A DNA stretch of 64,000 nt from an uncultured Lachnospiraceae bacterium. Its GTDB lineage: Bacteria; Bacillota; Clostridia; Lachnospirales; Lachnospiraceae. Location of the stretch: the NCBI GenBank assembly GCA_910576815.1, contig CAJTKA010000015.1:1-64000 (forward strand). Direction: 5' to 3'. Position 1 is the stretch's first letter; each line of letters opens with the position of its first letter. Below, piece after piece: positions 34,115 to 43,766 of this stretch. The notes beneath the pieces are model-generated. The model saw only the letters and a program-made list of their open reading frames with translations, was not told where the DNA came from and ran no database searches. The position numbers and the translations under genes are program-made.

Positions 34115-37100
34115 ATGAGGAAGAGAAGAGCATTCGCAGTATTGTTGGCATGCAGTCTGTTGCTGAGCGGGAACAGTATGACCGTTCTTGCAGCGGAAAC
34201 GGGTGTGGATCAGCCCGTTGCGGCGACGCAGACGGAGGCGCCTGAGACAAGCGAAAATACGGGAGAAACGGGGGAACCGGGAACGGCGCAGGAGCCGGGA
34301 GAGAGTGAGACACCGGGCGCGGCGCAGGAGCCGGGAAAGAGTGAAACGCCGGGAACTTCACAGCAACCCGGAGAGACGCAGGCACCTGAGGAGAGTGGCA
34401 CGCCCGAAGAAGCGGAAAAGCCCGATGAGAGCGAAACGCCTGAAGATACGGAAAAACCGGGAGAGAGCGGGACGCCTGAAGATGGCGAGACACCCGAAGA
34501 AACGGAAGATCCTGATGTGCCGAAGGCAGATGAGGCGGCGGAGCCCGTAAAGGAGCAGGAGGAGCCTGAGCAGGCTGCGTCTGCGGTGCAGAATTATGTC
34601 AGCAGGATCGTGACCTTTACGGATGACACCGGTATGCAGGTGACTTATGATGCCAATGCTTCCACACGGTATCGCTATGTGGTTGAAAATGGCGTCCTTA
34701 CGGCAGTCATGATAAGCACTACGGTGAGCGGCAATACGACCGAGGAACCGGCAAAGTTTACGGGTAACGTGGAATTGCGGCAGCCGGAGGAAGGCGAGAA
34801 ATATACCTCCATCGCGGCGAGTGTGTTTAGTGAAAATCAGGAAATTACCTATGTGAAGCTTCCTGCCGGCTTGGAGACTGTCGGTGCGGGGGCTTTCAAG
34901 GGATGTACAGCGTTAAAGGGCCTCTACCTGCCCGCCGGCGTAACGAAAATAGAGAACAGTGCGTTTGAGAATTGTACGGCAATGACCCAGATCAATATTC
35001 CCAAAACGGTGTCCGTGATCGGTGACAGCGCTTTTAAGGGGGATATCAGGCTGTATCTGGTGTTTATGAAAGATGTGGATTACAGTGAGCTTAAGAGTAT
35101 CGGTGCGGAAGCGTTCAGCGGCTGTACGGTGCTGTCGCAGCTCTGCTCTCACAGCGATTTTATCTTCCCGATTAAGCTAGAGACCATCGGGGCATCGGCA
35201 TTTCGGGATTGTAAGGCAATCAAAAAAGTCGATTTTTCTGCGAACAAAAACCTGGCGGCAATCGGAGCCCATGCCTTTGCAGGATGCGGCGGACTTACGG
35301 ATCTGTCGCCTGGCAAGACCCTCTCTGAGATACCGGAGGGTGCGTTCTCGGGCTGTAACGGATTGGTCAATATCAATTTTGTAAACGGGAAAAATATGGC
35401 GATTGGCAGAGAAGCCTTCAAGGGCTGCTACAGCCTGAAGGAACTGACGCTTCCCCAGTCAATCAACCGAATCGATGAATATGCGTTTTTAGGCTGTACG
35501 AAATTAAAGCAGGTGAAAATCGATTGTTATAACATTGAGATTGCGCTGCAGGCGTTTCCTGCCGATGCGGCGGATCTGGTGATCGTTGCAGAGGAAGACA
35601 GTAGCGGCTACGTTTATGCGTTGAGAAATGGGATCAAAGTGCCGCAGGAGAATGCTTTCTATCGGTATACGGTGGAGAATGTGGACGGCGTTCTGATGCC
35701 AATCGATCAGGACAGTAATAAAAAGCCGCTGGAGGGCATATATAAATTTCCTGGCGGAACGCTCTGGGTGGAAACAGAAACCCTGACGGGGGCCGAGAAC
35801 AACGTTAACACGCAGAATAATGGCAAGGGTGTAAAGAGCGGAGAGGTCTGCTACATCTATTACACGCAGACGCCGGAAGAGACGAAGAGCCATACCTTCA
35901 TTGCAAGCTCCCTGCGCTGCAACGGCAAGACTATGGAGAAGAAGGAAGGAAAGTATTTCTTTGAGATGCCGATCGGCGGTGCGGTCATCACCGCGGAGTT
36001 TCGCGCGAATACCCCGGATAACATCAAGGGGCAGAAGGTGACGGTGGAATTTTCGAACGGTACGCCGATGCAGGACGGAGCGACAGACGAGTACGGTTAC
36101 GTCGGCATAGAGCTTAAGGTGGGGCAGACCTGCCGGATGTTTTTACTTGACGAGGACGGGAATCCGATTTCTGCAAAGGCGGCAAAGCTGTCCGTTGTCG
36201 GAACGAACAGTCAAAATGTGGCCAAGGTTGATAAAAACGGTGTGATTACCGCCGTCGGTACAGGCGGAAAGGCTAAGGCGTCTGCGGTGGTCAGGGCCGA
36301 GCTGAAGGGTGCGGATGGCTATCCGATCACGATCAACAGAACGGTGAGCGTGAAGATGGCGGAGGCCAGGAAAATTATCCTCAAGGCTTCCGATTACGAC
36401 AATCACTTTGTAGATATTACGGGAAATACGGATGGCATTCAGACGGCCTCCATTAGTAAGACATTTGTGCTGTCGAGGGAGCAGAAATTTAAGCTCAAGG
36501 CAAATGTTTACGACGATGAGGAAGGGATCAGCCGGGAGCTTACCTGGACGACCAGCAACGCGAAGGTAGCCAGGTTAAAGAGCGACAAGACGGCGGCGGC
36601 AGATCCTGTCAATGAAATCGTTGTGCCGGCGGGCTGCGAGGGAGAAGCGACCATCACGGTGACGGCGAAAAACTCTGCGGACTCGGAGAAGGAAAAGGTT
36701 ACGCAAAAGTTTGTGGTCAGAGTCTATGAGCCGGGCTTTAGACTTGTCCGTTCCGAAATCACGGTGAATCCGAGAATGGAGGAGGGCGCATTCATCGAGT
36801 TGATCTCGGCGTATGGGATCGGGCTCGAGAATGCGCAGATTAAGCTCTACGAGCAAAATACGATGGGAACGACGGGCGATTTTATAACGACCTATGACGA
36901 GCTGGCAAGCAGCGATACCTGTAAAAGATTCCGCGTCCGGCCGATAGCCGGAACACTTGAAAATGGCACCTATAAGGTGCGCGTCGGCGTGAATGACGTG
37001 ATGACCAATCTGTTGCCATTGACCATTAAAGTCAAGGAGACGAAGCCCGGCCCGACGATCAAATTTAACGCCAATAAAGCAAAGTTTAATCTGTTCTATC

Positions 37101-39247
37101 AAAACGGCGGCGTCACTGCAGAGGGAGACCCGATTTCCGTGGTCACCGAGATTACGAAACTTGGCGATGTGAAGCTGAAGAAGGCGGTGCTTGAGCCGCT
37201 TACGCAAAAAGCGGACGACAGGCTCTTTACGGAGAATTTTGTGATCGACGATGACGGAACGGATCTTGCAAAAGGGAAGATCGCCATCAAGCGCAGTGCA
37301 GGCACTCTGCGCTATACGACGCAGAAGAAGCCTGCGGTGAAGGGATATCTCGTCCTTTACTTTGCGGGTTACGATGACAGTGCGGCCAAAAAAGTAACGG
37401 TGACCATGCCGACCTGTACGACGGCGCCTTCCTGGGCGCTTCGGACGGCGAAGGGCACTTACCGCGCGGATGTGGGTCCGCAGAATATCAGCTTCGAGCT
37501 CTTTGATAAGAAGTCAAAGACGAAGGAGCAGGTAATGCTTGACCAAAGCTACACGGTAACGCCTGAGGGAGTGAACGAAGTCGTGCTTGGAGAGGAGCAG
37601 CCGTCCATCGAGAATGGTTTCATTAAGATGAATTTCGTGCCGGGACAGGGCAGTATCAGGCTGACGCTGAAAAATCCTGCATGGGATTTGGATCAGAATG
37701 GCAAGGAAAGGACGCTGACTTTCACTTATAATGTTGCCGTCAGCAATAATAAGCCTGTCATTAAGCCAGATCAAAACACAGTCACTCTGAATTTAAACTA
37801 TCCGGAGAAAACGGCGCAGTTCAAGCTGGTATCCAATCTGGGCGGCGTGGAAATCAATGAGGCGCAGACCTTTGAGCCGAAGATTACAAATGCCAACGCG
37901 GATCAGATTCAAAATCTGAAGGTGACCTATGAGAATGGCGTTGGAACGGTCAGCATTGAGAGCGGCAAGACGGTCAAAAAGGGAAATTATAAATTTGAAT
38001 GTTTCCCCAATGGGGATACGGAACTGAAAAAGGCAGTGCTGACGGTCAAAGTGGCGGATGTGAAACCCGGCGTCAAATTCGGCAAGGGTTCACTGCAGCT
38101 TAACGGGGTGGTTTATGCTAACAATAAAGCCGCAAACGATGCTAACGCGGATCTCAGTACTTCTGTTCTCGAAGATGATGTGGAGGAGTACCGGGAAGTT
38201 TCGCAGCGACCCTTCAAAGTGAGCGGAGTGCCGGAAGGCTATCAGCTGGCTCCTGTGGGCAGTGGAGACGACAAGACATCGGTCGTTGGTGCAATGCCGA
38301 CTCGGCCGGATATTGAAAAGTACTTTGACTTTGCGGTCGAGGAGGATCCGCTGCATGAGAAGGACGATGTGCTGAAGGTGTCTCTGAAGGAGACACTTGC
38401 AAAGGGAACTTACAAATTCAAGCTGACGCCGAGATATGTTAAGGAAGGCATGAGGATTGTATCTGCGCAAACGGTGGATTTTCAGGTAAAGGTACTGAAC
38501 GAGAGCAATATTTTCTTGAATGTGACAGCCAAGGGCAAGGTCAATCTTGTGAACCGCGAAGGCGAGGCGAATGATAAAAACGGGATCCTGTATACGCCTG
38601 TCCTAAAGAATATTGTGGGCGAGATCGAAGATGTGAAGATATGGGATGGCGGGACGCTGAAAGAGAGCAAATACTTTGATATCAGCCTGATCAAAGAGGG
38701 AAAGGATGCGGGTAAATTCTTTGTGACACCGAAGAAGCCCGTGTTGACGGAGAAGCCTGACGGTTCTGCGGAATACACCTATCCGCCGCTTGAGAATAAT
38801 AAACCATATCAGGTTCGCATCTGGGTGAAGGTTAAGGGCTATGCCGGGAAGGCAGATACTACGGATGGCGGTGTGCTCTCGAAGTCGGTTCAGATCAAAG
38901 CGGCGCAGGTTTTGCCGAAAGTAACGCTTAGCAGATCGAGCATGGATGTGTTCCTTTCCACGAAAGACTACAATGCAGACTTCGTGGTGAAACCGAAAGA
39001 GGGAACCGTGGGGACGATCGAGGAGATTTACTTCGATGAGAAGGACGAGCTTGCAAGGGACAGCTTTGAGCTGATACAAACGCCGCAGGCAGACGGTTCC
39101 ATGAAGGTGACCGTACATCTGAAGGAGGCAGTCGGCTTTGCCAATGGAACGGTCAATAACGTGAAATTCTATGTGAAGTATAAAGGACAGGGAACGAACA
39201 CTCCCGAAAAAGCCACCGGTTTTACCATGAAGATCAAGGTAAACTAG
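34115..39247 (+). CDS. Giant secreted BspA-like leucine-rich repeat protein with Ig-like domains
   Basis: 1710 residues from the ATG at 34115, preceded by GGTGGAAG; an in-frame ATG at 34094 would put charged residues before the signal peptide. Signal cleavage expected after about residue 27 (TVLAA). Residues 30-150 are repeats of ETPE/EKPG/ESGTPE type. Residues about 225-470 hold six to eight LRR_5 units (AGAFKGCTALKGLYLP, NSAFENCTAMTQINIP, EYAFLGCTKLKQVKI). After that come Big_2-like segments (KVDKNGVITAVGTGG; TTSNAKVARL) and a long run of beta-sandwich-like domains of unknown family to the end. No sortase signal or SLH domain is seen. Probably a secreted or wall-associated adhesion protein; the LRR_5 family is widespread in host-associated bacteria. 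Confidence 0.83.
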   Translation: MRKRRAFAVLLACSLLLSGNSMTVLAAETGVDQPVAATQTEAPETSENTGETGEPGTAQEPGESETPGAAQEPGKSETPGTSQQPGETQAPEESGTPEEAEKPDESETPEDTEKPGESGTPEDGETPEETEDPDVPKADEAAEPVKEQEEPEQAASAVQNYVSRIVTFTDDTGMQVTYDANASTRYRYVVENGVLTAVMISTTVSGNTTEEPAKFTGNVELRQPEEGEKYTSIAASVFSENQEITYVKLPAGLETVGAGAFKGCTALKGLYLPAGVTKIENSAFENCTAMTQINIPKTVSVIGDSAFKGDIRLYLVFMKDVDYSELKSIGAEAFSGCTVLSQLCSHSDFIFPIKLETIGASAFRDCKAIKKVDFSANKNLAAIGAHAFAGCGGLTDLSPGKTLSEIPEGAFSGCNGLVNINFVNGKNMAIGREAFKGCYSLKELTLPQSINRIDEYAFLGCTKLKQVKIDCYNIEIALQAFPADAADLVIVAEEDSSGYVYALRNGIKVPQENAFYRYTVENVDGVLMPIDQDSNKKPLEGIYKFPGGTLWVETETLTGAENNVNTQNNGKGVKSGEVCYIYYTQTPEETKSHTFIASSLRCNGKTMEKKEGKYFFEMPIGGAVITAEFRANTPDNIKGQKVTVEFSNGTPMQDGATDEYGYVGIELKVGQTCRMFLLDEDGNPISAKAAKLSVVGTNSQNVAKVDKNGVITAVGTGGKAKASAVVRAELKGADGYPITINRTVSVKMAEARKIILKASDYDNHFVDITGNTDGIQTASISKTFVLSREQKFKLKANVYDDEEGISRELTWTTSNAKVARLKSDKTAAADPVNEIVVPAGCEGEATITVTAKNSADSEKEKVTQKFVVRVYEPGFRLVRSEITVNPRMEEGAFIELISAYGIGLENAQIKLYEQNTMGTTGDFITTYDELASSDTCKRFRVRPIAGTLENGTYKVRVGVNDVMTNLLPLTIKVKETKPGPTIKFNANKAKFNLFYQNGGVTAEGDPISVVTEITKLGDVKLKKAVLEPLTQKADDRLFTENFVIDDDGTDLAKGKIAIKRSAGTLRYTTQKKPAVKGYLVLYFAGYDDSAAKKVTVTMPTCTTAPSWALRTAKGTYRADVGPQNISFELFDKKSKTKEQVMLDQSYTVTPEGVNEVVLGEEQPSIENGFIKMNFVPGQGSIRLTLKNPAWDLDQNGKERTLTFTYNVAVSNNKPVIKPDQNTVTLNLNYPEKTAQFKLVSNLGGVEINEAQTFEPKITNANADQIQNLKVTYENGVGTVSIESGKTVKKGNYKFECFPNGDTELKKAVLTVKVADVKPGVKFGKGSLQLNGVVYANNKAANDANADLSTSVLEDDVEEYREVSQRPFKVSGVPEGYQLAPVGSGDDKTSVVGAMPTRPDIEKYFDFAVEEDPLHEKDDVLKVSLKETLAKGTYKFKLTPRYVKEGMRIVSAQTVDFQVKVLNESNIFLNVTAKGKVNLVNREGEANDKNGILYTPVLKNIVGEIEDVKIWDGGTLKESKYFDISLIKEGKDAGKFFVTPKKPVLTEKPDGSAEYTYPPLENNKPYQVRIWVKVKGYAGKADTTDGGVLSKSVQIKAAQVLPKVTLSRSSMDVFLSTKDYNADFVVKPKEGTVGTIEEIYFDEKDELARDSFELIQTPQADGSMKVTVHLKEAVGFANGTVNNVKFYVKYKGQGTNTPEKATGFTMKIKVN

Positions 39248-39275
39248 GCAGGCAGTGTACCGAAAAAAAGAACAT

Positions 39276-39303
39276 AAAAAAAGCAGCGGCCGCTGCTTTT
39301 TTT
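39276..39303. terminator. Bidirectional terminator between convergent genes
   Basis: A perfect palindrome: an A-run, GCAGCGG, CCGCTGC, then a T-run. Either strand gives a GC-rich stem followed by at least six U residues. It serves the LRR gene on the plus strand and the XRE gene on the minus strand, whose stop codon lies at its edge. Confidence 0.9.
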
Positions 39304-39655
39304 ATGTTTCCTGATCCGATTGCTTTAGGAATTTAATGTATTTGAGCAGATCCCGTCTGTTCTGCGGACTCAGTTTCTGAATGTCATAAACGACATCGTG
39401 CATGGTGATATCACCTAAATATTTCCCGCTCAGATTGGTGCTGCCGGGGTAGCCTTCTTCCACGCCGAGCAGATAGTCGATACTGACTTGATAAAAGTTT
39501 GCGAGTTTTGTCACTGCCCAGATGGGAATCTCACGATGACCGTTCTCATAGTTGGAGTAGGATTGCTGCGATACGCCCAGATATTCCGCGACTGTCTTTT
39601 GCTTGATATCATTGTCCTCCCGTAAGTCTCTAATGATTGCACGCAGCTCCTTCAT
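39302..39655 (-). CDS. XRE-family transcriptional regulator
   Basis: 117 residues. Residues 3-63 form a typical Cro/CI helix-turn-helix (IKQKTVAEYLGVSQQSYSNYE) ending DYLLGVEE. The C-terminal 45 residues include LSPQNRRDLLKYIKFL, a motif common in small Clostridia XRE regulators. Upstream at 39758-39774 and 39813-39829 are two related inverted repeats that are probable binding sites. The gene is divergent from the GT-C gene at 39931, so it may control that glycan operon as well as itself. Confidence 0.82.
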   Translation of the reverse strand: MKELRAIIRDLREDNDIKQKTVAEYLGVSQQSYSNYENGHREIPIWAVTKLANFYQVSIDYLLGVEEGYPGSTNLSGKYLGDITMHDVVYDIQKLSPQNRRDLLKYIKFLKQSDQET

Positions 39656-39757
39656 TTTAATTGCTTAGGCTCCTTTCTGCCAACGTTGGAGGCACCCACT
39701 CCTCTTATGCTCACCATTCTGTTAGGATTGGCAATTTTGTTGTCATAAATCCTAGCA

Positions 39758-39829
39758 CACAACAAAAAGTTGTGGCTGATATTACCCGATAACGAAATAT
39801 TCAAATCAAAGATACAACAAAACATTGTG
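39758..39829. promoter_or_regulatory. Operator cluster between XRE regulator and second glycan operon
   Basis: CACAACAAAAAGTTGTG (39758-39774) is a perfect inverted repeat; a copy matching at 14 of 17 positions is at 39813-39829, centre to centre 55 bases. A partial third copy in opposite orientation lies near 39732-39744 (CAATTTTGTTGT). This region (39656-39930) holds no gene. Confidence 0.6.
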
Positions 39830-39848
39830 AGCGGATGCGGGCATTAAC

Positions 39849-39877
39849 TTGTGTTTTCCGGAAAAACAAGGTAGAAT
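39849..39877 (+). promoter_or_regulatory. Promoter of the second glycan operon with palindromic spacer
   Basis: TTGTGT (39849-39854) and TAGAAT (39872-39877), 17-base spacing. The spacer starts with a perfect 12-base palindrome, TTTTCCGGAAAA (39854-39865), which could be another regulator site. Confidence 0.5.
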
Positions 39878-39930
39878 GAATAAATAATAAAGAAATAGAG
39901 TAGGGAAAATAAAGTTAGAAAAAATATGGG

Positions 39931-41790
39931 ATGGCGGCAGATATGAATCAAAAACCTGTGCTTTACCGGTTTGTGAATAGTGTGATCCGAATTGGGCTTG
40001 GGGGAATCGTTTTTCTCCTGCTTTTGCACAGCCTTTTCAGTACCTCTTTTGTGGGCAGGGTGTTTCTTTGGGATGGCAGCGAACAGGAGCGTACGCTCAA
40101 TATTGTAGACAGCCCCTTGCGTCATCTGTGCATTTTTTTATTCTTTTCGATATCGCTCTATCTGGTGCGGGGACTGTGGCAGGCGGCGAAAGAGAGGGGC
40201 ATCCTTCGCTGCGGCGACCGCTGCGGGCGTTTCGTTTTTTGGGGAATCCTGGCTGTTGCCTTCGTTGCGGCAGCGGCATTTGTGTTGATGACGCAGCTTG
40301 CCCCGGGGTCTGATCCGGCTAAAGTGTTTGCGATTGCCATGCAGTGGCGGCAGGGAGATTTTTCCGCCTTTTCCGAGGATGCCTATCTGTTCCGTTATCC
40401 TTTTCAGTCGGGGATCATCCTTTTCTATTATTTTTTGAGTTTTCCTTTTGGCATGGATAACTATGTGGCGATCCAGCTTGTAAATGTGGTCTGTCTGGTT
40501 TTCATTTACGGCCTGCTGGCAAAGCTGGCGGATTTTTTCTGGCAGGGGAAGGGGCTGCGGAACGTAGTGTGCTTGGGACTGCTGATCTGGACACCGCTTG
40601 CTTTTTATGTGACTTATCTCTATGGCATCCTGCCGGGGATGGCGCTGTCTCTGGGAGCGGTCTGGTTTGCGGCATGCTACCTTTCTAAGAGGCGCTATTG
40701 TTATATTGTGTTTTCTTCTCTCTGTATGGGGTTTGCCACGGTGATCAAGATGAACTGTCTCATTTATCTGGTTGCGATCGCCTGCTTTTTGGGGTATGAC
40801 ATTGTGGAGCAGTTGCTTTTGTCAAAGGATGCAAGTGTACCGAAAAAACAAAGACAAAAAAACGGATTAGTATCCTTGATTTTTATTCTGGCGTTGATTC
40901 TCGGCGTTGCTCTTTGTAATGGGAGCAGTAACCGTATCGTAGAGCGAATCACGGGGCAGGAGCTGACCGAGGGGATTCCCATGATCGCCTGGGTAGCGAT
41001 GGGCTTGCAGGAGGCGCCCCTGGGACCCGGCGGATACAATGGTTATATCAGCGATGTTTTTACGCAAGCCGGTTATGACAGCGAGATGGCGGCGGAAGCT
41101 TCCGTGGTGGAAGTACAAAAAAGGCTGGAATGGATGATAGAAAATCCTCTGAAAGACGGACTGCCTTTTTTGGCAGCTAAGACAGCTTTCCAGTGGAACG
41201 ATCCCACCTTTATCTGCCTGGACCGCACGAAGGGCAGACAGGCGGCAGTGACTGTGCCGGCGCCTGTTCAGAGCCTGATCGACGGCAGTGGGAGCGTAAA
41301 GCTTTCCGTTTTATTAAATGATATGCAGACATTGATTTGGCTGGGGGTATTGCTCTATCTCCTCTTTCGATGGAACAGCGGGAATCTCTATGAGTTGATG
41401 GGGGCAGTGATCTTTTTGGGCGGCTGGCTCTTTCATCTGTTCTGGGAATCCAGTGCATCCTATACGATTCCCTATTTCGTAGTGCTGATTCCCTATGCGG
41501 TCTGCGGTATGGCAGAGTGGGCGGCATTTTTGGGGAAATGGGTTACCGGTCTGCGGATGGCAGCGCACGGCGGTGAGACGGAAGATGCGTCAGGAACGAG
41601 TGGATCGTCTGCAGAAACAGGGCGGAAAAGAAAGATACTGGCGGCGCTTGCGCTCGGATTTTTCCTGCTTGTTTTTTCCTTTATGCGCACGAACCTCTTT
41701 GACAGAACGATTGCCTTAAATGATGATCTGCAGGGAATCGACGCCAGCGATCAGTTTTATCATCGTATTGTCTGGAAGATGGAGGAGTGA
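39931..41790 (+). CDS. Polytopic membrane glycosyltransferase, GT39/ArnT-like
   Basis: 619 residues, about 11-13 membrane segments. The first extracytoplasmic loop with WDGSEQERT and the DPAKVFAIAMQWRQGDFSAF segment resemble the N-terminal part of dolichyl-phosphate-mannose-protein-mannosyltransferase-like proteins. A Ser/Gly/Glu-rich cytoplasmic stretch precedes the last membrane segment. The start could be the ATG at 39943. It opens the second glycan operon; the next gene begins within about 20 bases. Donor and acceptor unknown. Confidence 0.68.
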   Translation: MAADMNQKPVLYRFVNSVIRIGLGGIVFLLLLHSLFSTSFVGRVFLWDGSEQERTLNIVDSPLRHLCIFLFFSISLYLVRGLWQAAKERGILRCGDRCGRFVFWGILAVAFVAAAAFVLMTQLAPGSDPAKVFAIAMQWRQGDFSAFSEDAYLFRYPFQSGIILFYYFLSFPFGMDNYVAIQLVNVVCLVFIYGLLAKLADFFWQGKGLRNVVCLGLLIWTPLAFYVTYLYGILPGMALSLGAVWFAACYLSKRRYCYIVFSSLCMGFATVIKMNCLIYLVAIACFLGYDIVEQLLLSKDASVPKKQRQKNGLVSLIFILALILGVALCNGSSNRIVERITGQELTEGIPMIAWVAMGLQEAPLGPGGYNGYISDVFTQAGYDSEMAAEASVVEVQKRLEWMIENPLKDGLPFLAAKTAFQWNDPTFICLDRTKGRQAAVTVPAPVQSLIDGSGSVKLSVLLNDMQTLIWLGVLLYLLFRWNSGNLYELMGAVIFLGGWLFHLFWESSASYTIPYFVVLIPYAVCGMAEWAAFLGKWVTGLRMAAHGGETEDASGTSGSSAETGRKRKILAALALGFFLLVFSFMRTNLFDRTIALNDDLQGIDASDQFYHRIVWKMEE

Positions 41791-41811
41791 GCATTGCGCA
41801 AGGATGAGGAT

Positions 41812-42876
41812 ATGTCGATGGAAAAGATTGTGTTTGTCATCCCCAACATGACGGGCGGCGGGACGGAACGAGTCATATCGTTGCTTTCCGGTGAATATGT
41901 AAAGCGGGGGATCCGGGTAGCCGTTATGCAGTTTGCGGGTTACGAACATGCTTACGAGCTGGATGAGCGGGTGGAGGATTTTGCGGTGGCCGAGCAGTCG
42001 AAAGGGAATCCCCTGATCTGGGGCAGGCGGATTCTGGCTATGCGCAGATACTTTAAGAAAAATCCCAATTGTCATATTTTTGCGTTCTGCGTGATGGGCG
42101 CAGTGTTTTCCGTGATTGCAACGTTTGGAATGAAAAGACGTCTCTTGGTGGCGGAGCGCAACAGCCCTGACAGCTGTAATGTAAAAAAACTTCGTAACTG
42201 GGCATATCGTCATGCGGAAGTGATCACCTTTCAGACAGAGGACGGAATCTCCTATTTTCCACAGGATATTGGCAGGAAAGCAGTAGTCATCCCCAATCCC
42301 ATTGATGCGGATATCCCCGCACGTTTTGAGGGGGAACGGACGAAAAGGATCGTGACGGTAGGGAGACTTCACAAACAGAAAAATCAGGCATTGCTCCTGG
42401 AAGCTTTTGCGGATTTTGGTAAGCGCTGCGCGGACTATCAGCTCCATATTTACGGGGAGGGAGAATTGGAGGAAAAGTTGAAAAATCGCGCGCGGGAATT
42501 GGGCATTGAAAAAGATGTAGTATGGCACGGTTTTTCAAAGCGGGTCAAGGAGGAAATCGTAGATAGTCGGATGTTTGTGTTGTCTTCGGATTTTGAAGGG
42601 ATTTCCAATTCCATGCTGGAAGCGCTTGCCATGGGGATTCCTACGATTTCTACAGATTGCCCGATTGGCGGGGCGCGGGTCTATATGGAGGAGGATGTGA
42701 GCGGGCTGCTGGTGCCGGTGGGGGACCGTAAGGCGCTGGCGGAGGCGATGATTCGGGTAGCGGAAGATGATGCGCTTGCGGACAGACTTTCCGTCGGTGG
42801 TGCGAAACTGAAAGACAAGTATTCTACGGGCAGTATTGCGATGCGTTTTTTGGAGGCGGCAGGGATTCATGTGTAA
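41812..42876 (+). CDS. Glycosyltransferase family 4
   Basis: 354 residues from the ATG at 41812 with AAGGATGAGG upstream; a TTG at 41794 with its own GGAGG is an alternative. GT-B fold: N-terminal MTGGGTERVISLLSGEY, mid-protein TVGRLHKQKNQALLLEAF and C-terminal EGISNSMLEALAMGIP with the donor-binding Glu. Retaining GT4 enzymes assemble repeat units on the cytoplasmic face. It overlaps the following GT2 gene by eight bases. Confidence 0.9.
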   Translation: MSMEKIVFVIPNMTGGGTERVISLLSGEYVKRGIRVAVMQFAGYEHAYELDERVEDFAVAEQSKGNPLIWGRRILAMRRYFKKNPNCHIFAFCVMGAVFSVIATFGMKRRLLVAERNSPDSCNVKKLRNWAYRHAEVITFQTEDGISYFPQDIGRKAVVIPNPIDADIPARFEGERTKRIVTVGRLHKQKNQALLLEAFADFGKRCADYQLHIYGEGELEEKLKNRARELGIEKDVVWHGFSKRVKEEIVDSRMFVLSSDFEGISNSMLEALAMGIPTISTDCPIGGARVYMEEDVSGLLVPVGDRKALAEAMIRVAEDDALADRLSVGGAKLKDKYSTGSIAMRFLEAAGIHV

Positions 42877-43750
42877 ACTGACGATTTTAACCCCAACCTA
42901 CAACAGGGCAGCCTATCTGCCAAGGCTATATGAGAGCCTGCGGGCGCAGACGAACAGGGATTTTCTCTGGCTGGTGGTAGATGACGGCAGCGAAGATGAG
43001 ACAAAAGAACTGATTGCGTCCTACGGGGATGGGGTGATAGAGATACGGTATATAGATCAAAAAAATGCGGGGAAGCACACTGCCTTAAATCGCGGCATCC
43101 ATGAGATCGAGACGGAGCTCACTTTCATCGTGGACAGTGACGATTACCTTCCCGAGAACGCAGTTGAGACGATCCTGCGATATCATGAAAAGTATAAAGC
43201 TACGCCGAATCTATGCGGCTATAGTTTTCTGCGCTGTCACGGAGACGGCAGGGTAAATACCGCCTATTTTCCCACGGAGGAACTGATCGGTACTTACGCC
43301 GGAGTGCGGATCAACGGGGGGATTGGCGGTGACAAGGCGGAAGTTTTCTATACGCAGCTGTTAAAGCAGTACCCGTTTCCGGCATTTCCTGACGAAAAGT
43401 TCCTGCCGGAAGATGTGGTGTGGATGCAGATTTCCGGTCCTTATGAGATGGTGCATATCAATGAAAACGTTTATTTCTGCGATTATCTGGAGGGCGGTCT
43501 GACAAATTCGGGAAAAAGGATGAAGATTCATTCGCCGCATGGGATGACGCTGCGGGCAAAAATTTATTTAAGCGATCCGATCGTGTGTAAAAAAGTGAAA
43601 CTGAAAATGATGCTGCTCTATCAGATCTATGGCAGGTTTGCGCGCATACCCGCAAAACGATTGAAAGCGGAGGTTGGGGAGCGCGCGCTGTGGTATATCT
43701 GCAAGGGACCGGCATTTTTCTTCTATCTGGCATGGAAACTTGCTTTTTAG
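42869..43750 (+). CDS. Glycosyltransferase family 2
   Basis: 293 residues from the ATG at 42869; GGCAGGG precedes it and the start overlaps the end of the GT4 gene. TPTYNRAAYLPRLYESL, VDDGSEDET and the metal-binding VDSDDYLPENA are GT-A family 2 motifs. No membrane segment. Adds a sugar in the cytoplasm; sugar unknown. Confidence 0.9.
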   Translation: MCKLTILTPTYNRAAYLPRLYESLRAQTNRDFLWLVVDDGSEDETKELIASYGDGVIEIRYIDQKNAGKHTALNRGIHEIETELTFIVDSDDYLPENAVETILRYHEKYKATPNLCGYSFLRCHGDGRVNTAYFPTEELIGTYAGVRINGGIGGDKAEVFYTQLLKQYPFPAFPDEKFLPEDVVWMQISGPYEMVHINENVYFCDYLEGGLTNSGKRMKIHSPHGMTLRAKIYLSDPIVCKKVKLKMMLLYQIYGRFARIPAKRLKAEVGERALWYICKGPAFFFYLAWKLAF

Positions 43751-43766
43751 AGACTGTCAGGGTAAA

